Assembly (NCBI GenBank): GCA_964472315.1
Contig: CAYYJS010000002.1
Span: 61,024 to 125,023 of the forward strand
DNA length: 64,000 nucleotides
Source of the DNA: CAYYJS01 sp964472315
Lineage (GTDB): Bacteria; Verrucomicrobiota; Kiritimatiellia; UBA8416
Direction: 5' to 3'
The stretch's first letter is position 1; each line of letters starts with the position of its first letter. Shown here one piece after another: positions 42,728-50,563 of this stretch. The position numbers and the translations under genes are program-made. The notes beneath the pieces were generated by a model that was not told the origin of the DNA, did not search any database, and saw only the letters and a program-made list of their open reading frames with translations.

Positions 42728-43507
42728 ATGAGAGTGACGCATAACAGGGCGTTGATCAGGGTGGTCATGGTAGTCCTCGGCACGGGTGCCGCGATGGCGG
42801 CGGGAGCGGACTTCTCGCGTTACCAGAGCATTCTTGACCGGCGCCCTTTCGGGGCCGGCGAAAAAGCCGAGGCGGGTGAACCGGCGCGCGTCACGATGCC
42901 GGCGCAGGCGCCGTCGTTTGTGAAGGGCCTGCGTATGTGCGCGATCACCGAGAGCGATATCGGAACGCGTGTCGGCTTCGTCGAGATCGGGGGCAAGACG
43001 CCGAAGTCATACTACCTCTACGTCGGGGATGTTGAAGACGGCATTCAACTCGTCGATGCGGATTACGAGCGAGAGGGCGCGTTGCTGCGCAAGGGCGACG
43101 AGCAGTACTGGATCTACATGCGCGAGAATCAACCGACCGCGGTTTCGGAAGCGATGCCGCCCGGGCCTTCCGGTTCTCCCGCCCGGTCGCGAGTTGTCGG
43201 CATCCCCGCTCCCGGCGAGCGTACGCTGCGTGAACCGGCGATGGACGGCGCGCCTTTGACCGCGGGCGGCGCGCGCGAGTCGTATGCCGAGAGACGCCGC
43301 CGCCGACTCGATGAAATGCGGCAGCGCGTGCGGTCGTCGCGCGAGATTGAACCCGAGGATCTCGAGCAGCGGTTGCAGGATTACCAGATGCACCTGATCC
43401 GTTCGGGGAAGACGCCGTTGCCGATTCCCTTGACGCCGGAAGCCGACCAGAAGCTGGTCGACGAAGGCGTACTGCCGCCGGTCGAAGCGTCCGCACCCAA
43501 GGAGTAG
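42728..43507 (+). CDS. Exported protein of unknown function, tandem copy 1
   Basis: Exported or inner-membrane-anchored protein of 259 residues. A hydrophobic N-terminus (about 9-28) precedes DFSRYQSILDRRPFG, then a compact beta domain (about 65-135) with RMCAITESDIGTRVGFVE, SYYLYVGDVEDGIQLVDADY and a tryptophan ending. A basic helical stretch follows, then a conserved tail LPIPLTPEADQKLVDEGVLPP. The beta domain resembles the GspC/PilP homology region that touches secretins; this is an inference from pattern only. The next gene is a clear paralogue. Confidence 0.72.
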   Translation: MRVTHNRALIRVVMVVLGTGAAMAAGADFSRYQSILDRRPFGAGEKAEAGEPARVTMPAQAPSFVKGLRMCAITESDIGTRVGFVEIGGKTPKSYYLYVGDVEDGIQLVDADYEREGALLRKGDEQYWIYMRENQPTAVSEAMPPGPSGSPARSRVVGIPAPGERTLREPAMDGAPLTAGGARESYAERRRRRLDEMRQRVRSSREIEPEDLEQRLQDYQMHLIRSGKTPLPIPLTPEADQKLVDEGVLPPVEASAPKE

Positions 43508-43513
43508 CCATCC

Positions 43514-44320
43514 GTGCACCTGCGACGACACATGCGCAAGAGGATCCGCGACACGCTGCCGGCGCTTCTGGCACTGGGCGCCGCGGCGGGCATGGTTGTC
43601 CCGGCGGAGACCGTGCGCGGGGCGCTTGCGGCGAGCGATTTTTCGCGATATCAGGTCATTCTTGACCGACGGCCTTTCGGCGCTGCCGTCGAACCCGATG
43701 CCGTCGGCGCCGCGCCGGTTGCGGTACCGACGGCATCGTTTGCGCCGCGGATCCGCATGTGTGCCATCACGGCGCGGAGCGGGCAGATCCGTGTCGGGTT
43801 CGTCGATCAGGGCGTCAAGCCCGAGAAGTCCTATTACCTCTTCGTGGGCGAATCCGAGGACGGGTTCGAAGTTGTCGACGCCGACTACGCGAAAGAGGTC
43901 TTTCTCCTGCGCAAAGACGGCCATGAGGGCTGGATATCCATGCGGGAAGGCGATGGGGAATCAATGCCTGCGCCGCGCGTTGCGTTTTCGCCACCTGGCG
44001 GCAGACCTTCCTACTCTGGTAGTAGACGAGTGCTCATTCCAGCATCGGGGGTGACGCCTGAGCAATATCGACGTGAAGTCGAGGCTGGTACTCGTCCGAA
44101 ACCACGTTCCGCCGTGACGGCATTCAACCGATACATAGACCAAGACGGCGCCGTGCTCAGCACGGATGCCGCGGAACAGAGCGAGGCATCTTTACGTGCG
44201 TACAATCTTGAGCTGATCCGCGCCCGTGGCAGCAAAGGGCCCGCCCTTCCTATCCCGCTGACCCCCGACGAGGACGCGCAACTCGTCAAGGAGGGAGTCC
44301 TTTCCGAGGTGGGCGAGTGA
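43514..44320 (+). CDS. Exported protein of unknown function, tandem copy 2
   Basis: Paralogue of the preceding gene, 268 residues, starting at a GTG nine bases after AAGGAG. Shared blocks are DFSRYQVILDRRPFGA, RMCAITARSGQIRVGFVDQG, SYYLFVGESEDGFEVVDADY and the tail LPIPLTPDEDAQLVKEGVL. The middle regions differ, and this copy's last third is AT-richer than the first copy. Both have a signal-anchor-like N-terminus. They could be two subunits of one envelope complex. No catalytic motif is visible. Confidence 0.72.
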   Translation: MHLRRHMRKRIRDTLPALLALGAAAGMVVPAETVRGALAASDFSRYQVILDRRPFGAAVEPDAVGAAPVAVPTASFAPRIRMCAITARSGQIRVGFVDQGVKPEKSYYLFVGESEDGFEVVDADYAKEVFLLRKDGHEGWISMREGDGESMPAPRVAFSPPGGRPSYSGSRRVLIPASGVTPEQYRREVEAGTRPKPRSAVTAFNRYIDQDGAVLSTDAAEQSEASLRAYNLELIRARGSKGPALPIPLTPDEDAQLVKEGVLSEVGE

Positions 44321-44505
44321 AAGTGGTCGATACCGACAGAATCGAGGCCCAAAGCTGGTGCGCCCCGAAAGGAAGGGCAATCGGCCAATGACATGACGTG
44401 AAAAATACTTGCCATGGCACACGCAGACGTGCTACCGTACTGACACTAAGGGAAACCATTAGGTTCTAGAATGTGACTCGATTGCATCGCAGAATCAGAA
44501 TAGGG

Positions 44506-44534
44506 TTGACGGGCTGCGATAGGTGATCTAGCAT
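44506..44534 (+). promoter_or_regulatory. Promoter of the surface-protein pair
   Basis: TTGACG (44506-44511), 17 bases, TAGCAT (44529-44534), about 65 bases before the ATG at 44601. The rest of the 280-base gap after the tandem pair is AT-rich and holds nothing else I can name. Confidence 0.5.
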
Positions 44535-44600
44535 ATTCTTCAGACACTAAGAGGCATGCTTTAGTAACTGAATGTGTGTTGCCGAAAGGGAGGACCAGCG

Positions 44601-45656
44601 ATGAAAAAGATAGTGTTGGTTGCGTGCGCAGTGGCTATGCTGAGTTCGTTCGCTCCGGCGGACACGGTAACCAGCGTCAATGTGGTGGGTGTGTTCAATG
44701 TCACAGTGGAGGCCGGAGTGTCTAATGCGCTCACCTTCATTGGTGTGCCAATGACGAAACTTCCAGTGGCTCGCGGTCAAGTATTGAGCAGCACGGCGAG
44801 TACTCTCACAGGCAACGGCGTCACTTGGGATTCGAATGCGTTCGCTCCCGGTGGCGGGGCAGCCGGTGAGAACGGTGTCAGCACCTATTACGTGGAAATC
44901 ACGAGCGGCGCGATGGAAGGGCGGCATTTCTATATTACCGCGAATGACACAACCACGCTGACCCTCGCGACAACCGAATTGGGTGGCGGCGTGGCGGACG
45001 GCCAGAATTTCAAGATCATCCCTGCAAATCGCGTACGTGATGTATTCGGGGAGCCAGGTTCAGCAGATATTAAGTTGCGTGGCGGTTCGACATCTGCGGA
45101 TGCCGATAGTCTCCGGGTATGGGATAACAGCCAGGGCAAATGGTCTAGTCCAATATTCTACCAGAACGCTGGCCGCAATCCTGCTAATGCATGGCTGCAG
45201 GGCGGTGTGGCGGCAAATGACCTTGTGATTGATCGTGATGTTGGTGTATTAGTCCAGACACTGGGCGCTGCAGGACGTGACGACGTAAAGATTGCCGTCC
45301 TTGGCGAAGTATCGGGAAATGATCAGAGTATCGTCTTGGAATCGGGTGCAGCGCTTCTAGGTGGAATGGTTGCTGTGGATACCCCGATTGGGCAGGCTGG
45401 GCTTGAGCCCCCGGTTCTTGAGGGTGGATCAACTTCAGCTGATGCCGATTCAATTCTGTACTGGGATGTAGCGCAGGGCAAATGGTCGACTCCCGTATTT
45501 TTTCAGAATGAAGGGCGTAACCCCGCCAATGCATGGCTGCAGTCGGGTGTTATCGTCAACCAAACGTTCATACTCAAAGCTGGACAAGCGTACTTTTTCC
45601 GTTTGGCTCCTGGCACGGATGGCAATTTGTGGAATCGTCCCTCGCCGTTGAAGTAG
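44601..45656 (+). CDS. TIGR02597-like secreted surface protein with an internal repeat
   Basis: Exported protein of 351 residues with a clear signal peptide (MKKIVLVACAVAML... ending SFAPAD). The start VTSVNVVGVFNVTVEAG and ALTFIGVPM fit the verrucomicrobial TIGR02597 family as I remember it. Two copies of a roughly 40-residue module, GGSTSADADS to GRNPANAWLQ (about 155-195 and 275-315), share 10-residue identical blocks, each with the QGKWS(S/T)P core. Codon use is AT-richer than in most of the window. GGGAGGA precedes the ATG at 44601. Role unknown. Confidence 0.8.
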   Translation: MKKIVLVACAVAMLSSFAPADTVTSVNVVGVFNVTVEAGVSNALTFIGVPMTKLPVARGQVLSSTASTLTGNGVTWDSNAFAPGGGAAGENGVSTYYVEITSGAMEGRHFYITANDTTTLTLATTELGGGVADGQNFKIIPANRVRDVFGEPGSADIKLRGGSTSADADSLRVWDNSQGKWSSPIFYQNAGRNPANAWLQGGVAANDLVIDRDVGVLVQTLGAAGRDDVKIAVLGEVSGNDQSIVLESGAALLGGMVAVDTPIGQAGLEPPVLEGGSTSADADSILYWDVAQGKWSTPVFFQNEGRNPANAWLQSGVIVNQTFILKAGQAYFFRLAPGTDGNLWNRPSPLK

Positions 45657-45725
45657 ACCAATTCTGTTGTTGACAGGGTTGTCTAGGCGAAGAGGTGAAG
45701 TGATTTCAGAGCGAGAGGAAAATAA

Positions 45726-46394
45726 ATGAAAATGTACAAGTTAGGGGCAATCTCAAGTGTGGTGTTTTTTTTCGGAGTTGTTGTGCAGTCGCAAGCGGTG
45801 CTGAGTGTAAATATCGCTGGAGGCGGTGATTCGGTGCTTTATAACAGTTCGGGAATTGCGCTGAGTGATTCCGGTCTCGTCTTTGAACTCATTGTTGATA
45901 CAGACAACAATACCGATATAGCAGGTCTGGTAACTTCTAGGATGCTGAATATGACAGGCGATTCGGTATTGCTTGGCGGCGTTCATGCGTCCGCTGTGAA
46001 TGACCTGGTTGTCGGATTTTACAACTGGACGTACGATTCCGGAGTCCATTTCATTCAGGAGGGGCTTGGCTATGAGCATGAATTCTCCGTGCCAGATGCG
46101 CATGCGTCAGACGCCTTCTATATCCGTTGGTTCAATGCGGATAAGAGCGAAGCAGGTTTCATCTATTCGGATTCGGACTCTTGGGCCACGCCTCCAGATT
46201 CAGGGTCATCAATTCTCACGCCGGACATTAGTTACTGGGTCTATTCGACGACGACACGAGTGGCTGGCAATGATGGCACCATGAACGGTTCACTCGGTTG
46301 GCAGACCGTTGCGCCGGTGCCGGAGCCCACATCGCTCGCGTTGTTGGCGATCGGTATGGCGACGTTAGCCGTTAGCCGTCGGCGTCGCACTTAA
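45726..46394 (+). CDS. PEP-CTERM sorting-signal protein
   Basis: Secreted protein of 222 residues. A signal peptide (about 1-24, ending SQA) opens a beta-rich, Asn/Ser/Gly-rich domain. It ends in the PEP-CTERM signal: VPEPTSLALLAIGMATLA followed by RRRR. Such proteins are recognised by an exosortase, which is not in this window, and are linked to exopolysaccharide-rich envelopes. AGGAAA lies ahead of the ATG. It is AT-richer than its surroundings, like the gene before it, and is closed by a strong terminator. Confidence 0.85.
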   Translation: MKMYKLGAISSVVFFFGVVVQSQAVLSVNIAGGGDSVLYNSSGIALSDSGLVFELIVDTDNNTDIAGLVTSRMLNMTGDSVLLGGVHASAVNDLVVGFYNWTYDSGVHFIQEGLGYEHEFSVPDAHASDAFYIRWFNADKSEAGFIYSDSDSWATPPDSGSSILTPDISYWVYSTTTRVAGNDGTMNGSLGWQTVAPVPEPTSLALLAIGMATLAVSRRRRT

Positions 46395-46417
46395 GTCGAC
46401 GGGTATTTGATACGCAG

Positions 46418-46457
46418 CGGGGAGCTGGCCATGGGTCAGCTCCCCGTTTTCTTTCTT
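46418..46457 (+). terminator. Strong intrinsic terminator
   Basis: A perfect ten-pair stem, CGGGGAGCTG (46418-46427) with CAGCTCCCCG (46437-46446), a nine-base loop and a T-rich tract TTTTCTTTCTT. It ends transcription of the surface-protein pair. Confidence 0.9.
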
Positions 46458-46491
46458 GTACTCGAGCGATGCTTCCCGCTTACTGAATCCG

Positions 46492-49400
46492 ATGAAAACG
46501 CCCCCTTCAGTCACGCGAGTTGCAAGCATTGTGCTGGGCACGGTTCTGGGGCTCGCTGCGCTGGGTATCTACGGGAGTACGGTGCCCCAAGGTGCCTATC
46601 CCGGCGGATCGGCCGAGTTGATCGTTCAGCAGACCGGTCTTGTGCCTGTGATATCGCCGCGTTTTCCGCTCTGGCGTGCCGCCGCATGGTTGCTCAAGTT
46701 CATTCCCGCGGGCGATCTGCCACTGCGGCTCAACCTGTTCAGCGCGCTCTGCGGAGTGCTGGTGGTGTGGTTGCTTCATGCGACGATGGTGCGCGCCATT
46801 CACGTCGTGCTGGAGGATTCGTCCGCGCGCGCGGGACGCGCGTTCGTGGCGAAGCAGGCGGCGGGGGTGGCGGCGGCCGTGGCTCTGATGGTATCGGTTC
46901 CGTTCTGGTGCGTTTCGAATCGCGCGCACACGGGCGCGTTCGACCTGTTATTGCTCGTCGCGTGCGCGTGGTTGCTGTTGCGTTACCACGAGCGGGGGCG
47001 GTTGCGGGATGCGCTGGCGCTTGTGCTGCTGTTTGGTGCGGGCCTCGCCGAGTTGGCGACAATGATCGTGTTCGCGCCGCTGCTGGCGGTGGCGCTGGTC
47101 TACTGCCTGTGGTCGCATGAATCGCTGCGCCCCGGCCCCATTGCCGGGTTGACGGTCGCCTTCCTTGCCGCCGCATCATCCGTCTATCTCCTGGCGGCAT
47201 GGGCCTTCCACGGGTCGCCGGGCTATGCGCTCAGGGACTACAGCGGGTTCCTGGAGATCGTCTGGCACATGTGGCGTGAACAGTACGGTCTCATCACGTC
47301 AAGCCTGCCGAGGGAAGGATGGCTCATCATCCTCTTCGTTTCGGTCGTGCCGTGGCTCGCGTGTCTGGTCGTGGCGCGGCGCGGCATCAACGACGAACGC
47401 GATTACGGCAGCGCCATCCTGCATGTCGTGCTGACGGCCCTTGCGCTGGGCGTGCTCCTGAACTCGCGGTTCAGCCCGTGGGCCATTCTGGGTGGCGATC
47501 GGTTGCTCGTAACTCCGTACCTCCTGACGAGTATGCTGTACGGGTATCTGACGGCATACTGGTTTCTGTTGCCGACGCGGTGGATTGCCGAGAGCGACCG
47601 GCGCGGAGCGGAGTTTCTTCGCCGGTGCCTGGGTCCGGCGCTGGCCATTCCCCTTTTGGGGGTGCTGGTATGGACCGGTATCCGCAATGCGCCTGAGGCG
47701 AACGCCCGGCGCGGCGGCCTTGTCGACGCCTATGCATCGCGCGTCGTCGATGCCCTGCGCGGACGGACATGGCTTGTGACCGATGGCGTCATTGACAACC
47801 ATATCCTGCTGGCGGCGTACGAGCGAGACGTCCCATTACGCCTGATCAGCGCGAGCCCCTATGTGAATAGTGTCTACCTGAAATATGTGGGGACACTGTT
47901 CGACGACCCTCAACTGAAGAATCTTGCGGCGCTCGGAACGCTGCCGCTGCTTGCCGAGTGGATGTCGCGCGACCCGGATATCGCCGGCAAGCTCGCGGTC
48001 CTCGATCTGCCGGACCTCTGGGTGAGCGCGGGGTATTCCGCCATTCCGTCCGGATTGGTGTATTTCGGCGGTGCGCCCGGCGCTACCGTTCCGGGCGACA
48101 TCGTGGCGCAACAGGCCGATGTCTGGGCGTACATGTCGGCGATGAGCGATCGGCGGGACACGCTGCCTGCCGATGTCCGCAGGCTCGTGGACGAGTTCTA
48201 TCGACACACCGGCGTGCTGGCCAACAATCTCGGCGTCGCGCTTGAATCCGAGTCCCGGCATGCGGAAGCCGAGGCCTGCTATCGGCAGGCGCGCCGGCTT
48301 TCACCCGACAACGTCAGCGCCCTGCTTAACCTTGCCGTGATGGTGCGGGAGAAGCGGATCGCGGACGATGGCGGCGCGATCCAACAGGCGATGGACCGGC
48401 TCGCCGAGGAGAGCAAGGGTCGATACCGCATCTGGTCGCTCTCGCGGTACTATGGGTATGTACGCGTGCCGGAAGCCTTCGCGGACTTGGGGTGGACGTG
48501 GGCGCAGTCCGGGCGTCCCGAGCTCGCGCAAGCGCGCATGGCGCAGGCGCTCAGTCTCGCCGGCGCCGATAACCGCGCCGGACTGCAGCGCATGATGGCC
48601 GGGGTCCTGCTGCTGCAGGGCGATGCGGACGAAAGCGCGGAGATACTCGAGAAGTTGGTGGCCGAGAACCCGAAGGACGTTCGCAGTCTGTTGGGGTTGG
48701 CGCGTGTCGAACTGCGGCGCGGCGGGCTGGATGTTTCCGAAAATTTGTTGCGGCGCGCGGAAGAGGCGGGCGCCGATGCCAATGCGCTGGTTTACGACCG
48801 TGCGCGACTGGCGATGGCCCGCGGCAAGACCGATGAAGCGCGCGAGGCCCTGACCGCATTGATACGGCAACGTTCCGAGGATCCTGAACTGTGGGCGCTC
48901 TTGGCGGAAGTGGCGCTGTTGGCTCACGATTTCGGGCGCGCCGGGGACCATCTTGGGCGTCTGGAACAGCTTGAAGGACCGCGCGGGTTCCGCGGGGCGG
49001 TGCTGCGCGGACGCATGGCGCTTATGCAGTCGGACCTGGAGCGCGCGCGACACGAATTCGAGGCGGCGGCGCAGATTCGTCCGAATGACGTACCCCTGAT
49101 GGACATGCTGCTGCGCATCTGCGTCGCCTTGCGGCAACAGGGCGCGGTCTGGCACTACGCGCGGGAGATCCTGAAGCGTGACCGCAACCATGCGTTCGCG
49201 CTCAACATGCTGGGGTTGCTGCGTGTGGGGGAGGGACGGCTCGATCTGGCCGAGGCCGCTCTGCGGCGCAGTCTGGAAATCAGACGGACGCCTGCCATTC
49301 TCAACGATCTCGCTTGGACGTTGTGCCTGCTGAAACAGTACGAGGAGGCCGAGCGACTGATTCGCGAATGCCTTGCGCAGAACGCCGCGAACTATGCGTA

Positions 49401-49647
49401 TCAGGACACGCTGGGTACGATTCTGATGCGTGTCGGGCGACACGCCGAGGCGGCCGAAGCGTTCGAGAAGGCGCTGGCGCTCTATCAGCGGGACCTGCAG
49501 GTCCACGTGAAAATGGCGGAGTGTCAGGCGGTGTTGGGCAATCGCGACCGTGCGAGATCGTTGTTGGATGCGCTCGCGCCCTTTGCCGGGGCGCTGTCGG
49601 AGGAAGACCGCGAGTCGATCGTGAAGGTCCGACGGTTGCTGGAGTAG
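46492..49647 (+). CDS. DUF2723-type membrane protein with a long TPR tail
   Basis: Membrane protein of about 1051 residues. The first 110 residues carry the DUF2723 pattern: YPGGSAELI, then RFPLWRAAAWLLKFIPAGD and LRLNLFSALCGVLVVWLL. About ten further hydrophobic segments run to residue 420. A soluble region follows, then a TPR array from about 560 to 1040. DUF2723 proteins are related to GT-C protein mannosyltransferases (TMEM260-like). The start is set at the ATG at 46492; an earlier TTG in frame lies inside the preceding terminator's T tract. No ribosome site is obvious. It and the protein at 34375 share the same design of a GT-C membrane part plus TPRs. Confidence 0.82.
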   Translation: MKTPPSVTRVASIVLGTVLGLAALGIYGSTVPQGAYPGGSAELIVQQTGLVPVISPRFPLWRAAAWLLKFIPAGDLPLRLNLFSALCGVLVVWLLHATMVRAIHVVLEDSSARAGRAFVAKQAAGVAAAVALMVSVPFWCVSNRAHTGAFDLLLLVACAWLLLRYHERGRLRDALALVLLFGAGLAELATMIVFAPLLAVALVYCLWSHESLRPGPIAGLTVAFLAAASSVYLLAAWAFHGSPGYALRDYSGFLEIVWHMWREQYGLITSSLPREGWLIILFVSVVPWLACLVVARRGINDERDYGSAILHVVLTALALGVLLNSRFSPWAILGGDRLLVTPYLLTSMLYGYLTAYWFLLPTRWIAESDRRGAEFLRRCLGPALAIPLLGVLVWTGIRNAPEANARRGGLVDAYASRVVDALRGRTWLVTDGVIDNHILLAAYERDVPLRLISASPYVNSVYLKYVGTLFDDPQLKNLAALGTLPLLAEWMSRDPDIAGKLAVLDLPDLWVSAGYSAIPSGLVYFGGAPGATVPGDIVAQQADVWAYMSAMSDRRDTLPADVRRLVDEFYRHTGVLANNLGVALESESRHAEAEACYRQARRLSPDNVSALLNLAVMVREKRIADDGGAIQQAMDRLAEESKGRYRIWSLSRYYGYVRVPEAFADLGWTWAQSGRPELAQARMAQALSLAGADNRAGLQRMMAGVLLLQGDADESAEILEKLVAENPKDVRSLLGLARVELRRGGLDVSENLLRRAEEAGADANALVYDRARLAMARGKTDEAREALTALIRQRSEDPELWALLAEVALLAHDFGRAGDHLGRLEQLEGPRGFRGAVLRGRMALMQSDLERARHEFEAAAQIRPNDVPLMDMLLRICVALRQQGAVWHYAREILKRDRNHAFALNMLGLLRVGEGRLDLAEAALRRSLEIRRTPAILNDLAWTLCLLKQYEEAERLIRECLAQNAANYAYQDTLGTILMRVGRHAEAAEAFEKALALYQRDLQVHVKMAECQAVLGNRDRARSLLDALAPFAGALSEEDRESIVKVRRLLE

Positions 49648-49748
49648 GGGATGCGAACAACGGCGTCGTCCGCCGCCGTGCGGCGGGTGTGCCGATGGGG
49701 GGACGTTTCCTGGCCGCGTATCGGCGCCGGAACGTCCTGGCCGGTCGG

Positions 49749-50474
49749 CTAGCGGAGTCCTTCGATCGAACGCATTTCGTCCGGCGTGAGATCGCGCCAG
49801 CGTCCGGACGGGAGGTCGCCGAGGCGGATGCCGGCATGCGAGGTCCGCACCAACCGTGTGACGCGCAGTCCCACCTCCCTGCACATATGGCGGATTTGGC
49901 GGTTGCGCCCCTCGCGGAGCGTAAACTCGAGGATGGCGCCGTCGCGGGACGCCGTGCCGGGAACCACGGTCACCTTGGCCGGTTGGGTGCGGTAGCCGTC
50001 GATCGTCATGGGCGCGTTGAGCGCGCGCAGGTGGGGCGAGGACGGCACGCCGCACACCATGACGCGGTAGATTTTCTCGTGGGCGTAGCGCGGATGCATG
50101 AGGCGGTTGGCTAGTTCGCCATCGTTGGTCATGAGCAGCAACCCTTCGCTCCCCTTGTCGAGGCGTCCGACCGGGACGAGTCGTTCGCGGATGTCGCCGA
50201 GCAACGCATATACGGTCTGCCCCTGGCCTTCGTTCGAGCTGCAGATGTAGCCCGCGGGCTTGTGCACGGCGACGGTGCGAAAGGCTTGTCGAGGCGGCAG
50301 TTCGACGCCGTCCACGCTGACGCGGTCGGCGCCTGGATCCACGGTCGAGCCCAGTTGCGTAACGCGCATGCCGTTGACCGCGATGCGCCCTTGCACAATC
50401 ATCGACTCCGCCTGCCGTCGCGAGGCAATGCCCCGTTCGGCCAACAGTTTTTGCAGTCGTATCTCTCGTTTCAA
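49749..50474 (-). CDS. Ribosomal large-subunit pseudouridine synthase (RsuA/RluB family)
   Basis: RNA pseudouridine synthase of 241 residues. An N-terminal S4 RNA-binding domain (about 4-55, LQKLLAERGIASRRQAE) precedes the catalytic domain. The active-site aspartate is D106 in VGRLDKGSEGLLLMTND. The family signatures HKPAGYICSSNE and REGRNRQIRHMCREVGL are intact. RluB (23S U2605) is the most common assignment for this length, but RluE/RluF cannot be ruled out. It converges with the DUF2723 gene on its left. Confidence 0.9.
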   Translation of the reverse strand: MKREIRLQKLLAERGIASRRQAESMIVQGRIAVNGMRVTQLGSTVDPGADRVSVDGVELPPRQAFRTVAVHKPAGYICSSNEGQGQTVYALLGDIRERLVPVGRLDKGSEGLLLMTNDGELANRLMHPRYAHEKIYRVMVCGVPSSPHLRALNAPMTIDGYRTQPAKVTVVPGTASRDGAILEFTLREGRNRQIRHMCREVGLRVTRLVRTSHAGIRLGDLPSGRWRDLTPDEMRSIEGLR

Positions 50475-50563
50475 GGCCTTTTCCTCTTGCGTTAATCCTG
50501 TGGTTAGCCGATCATCGAGCGTCCATCAAGCACGGAAGTCAGCCACCGCGATCAGGATATCAT

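Noticed and set aside
45671..45676. Perfect TTGACA before the PEP-CTERM gene
   Set aside because: No -10 box lies 16-18 bases downstream, and the gene is probably transcribed with the one before it.
49670..49686. CCGCCG/CGGCGG hairpin after the DUF2723 gene
   Set aside because: There is no T tract on either side; such GC hairpins are common by chance here.
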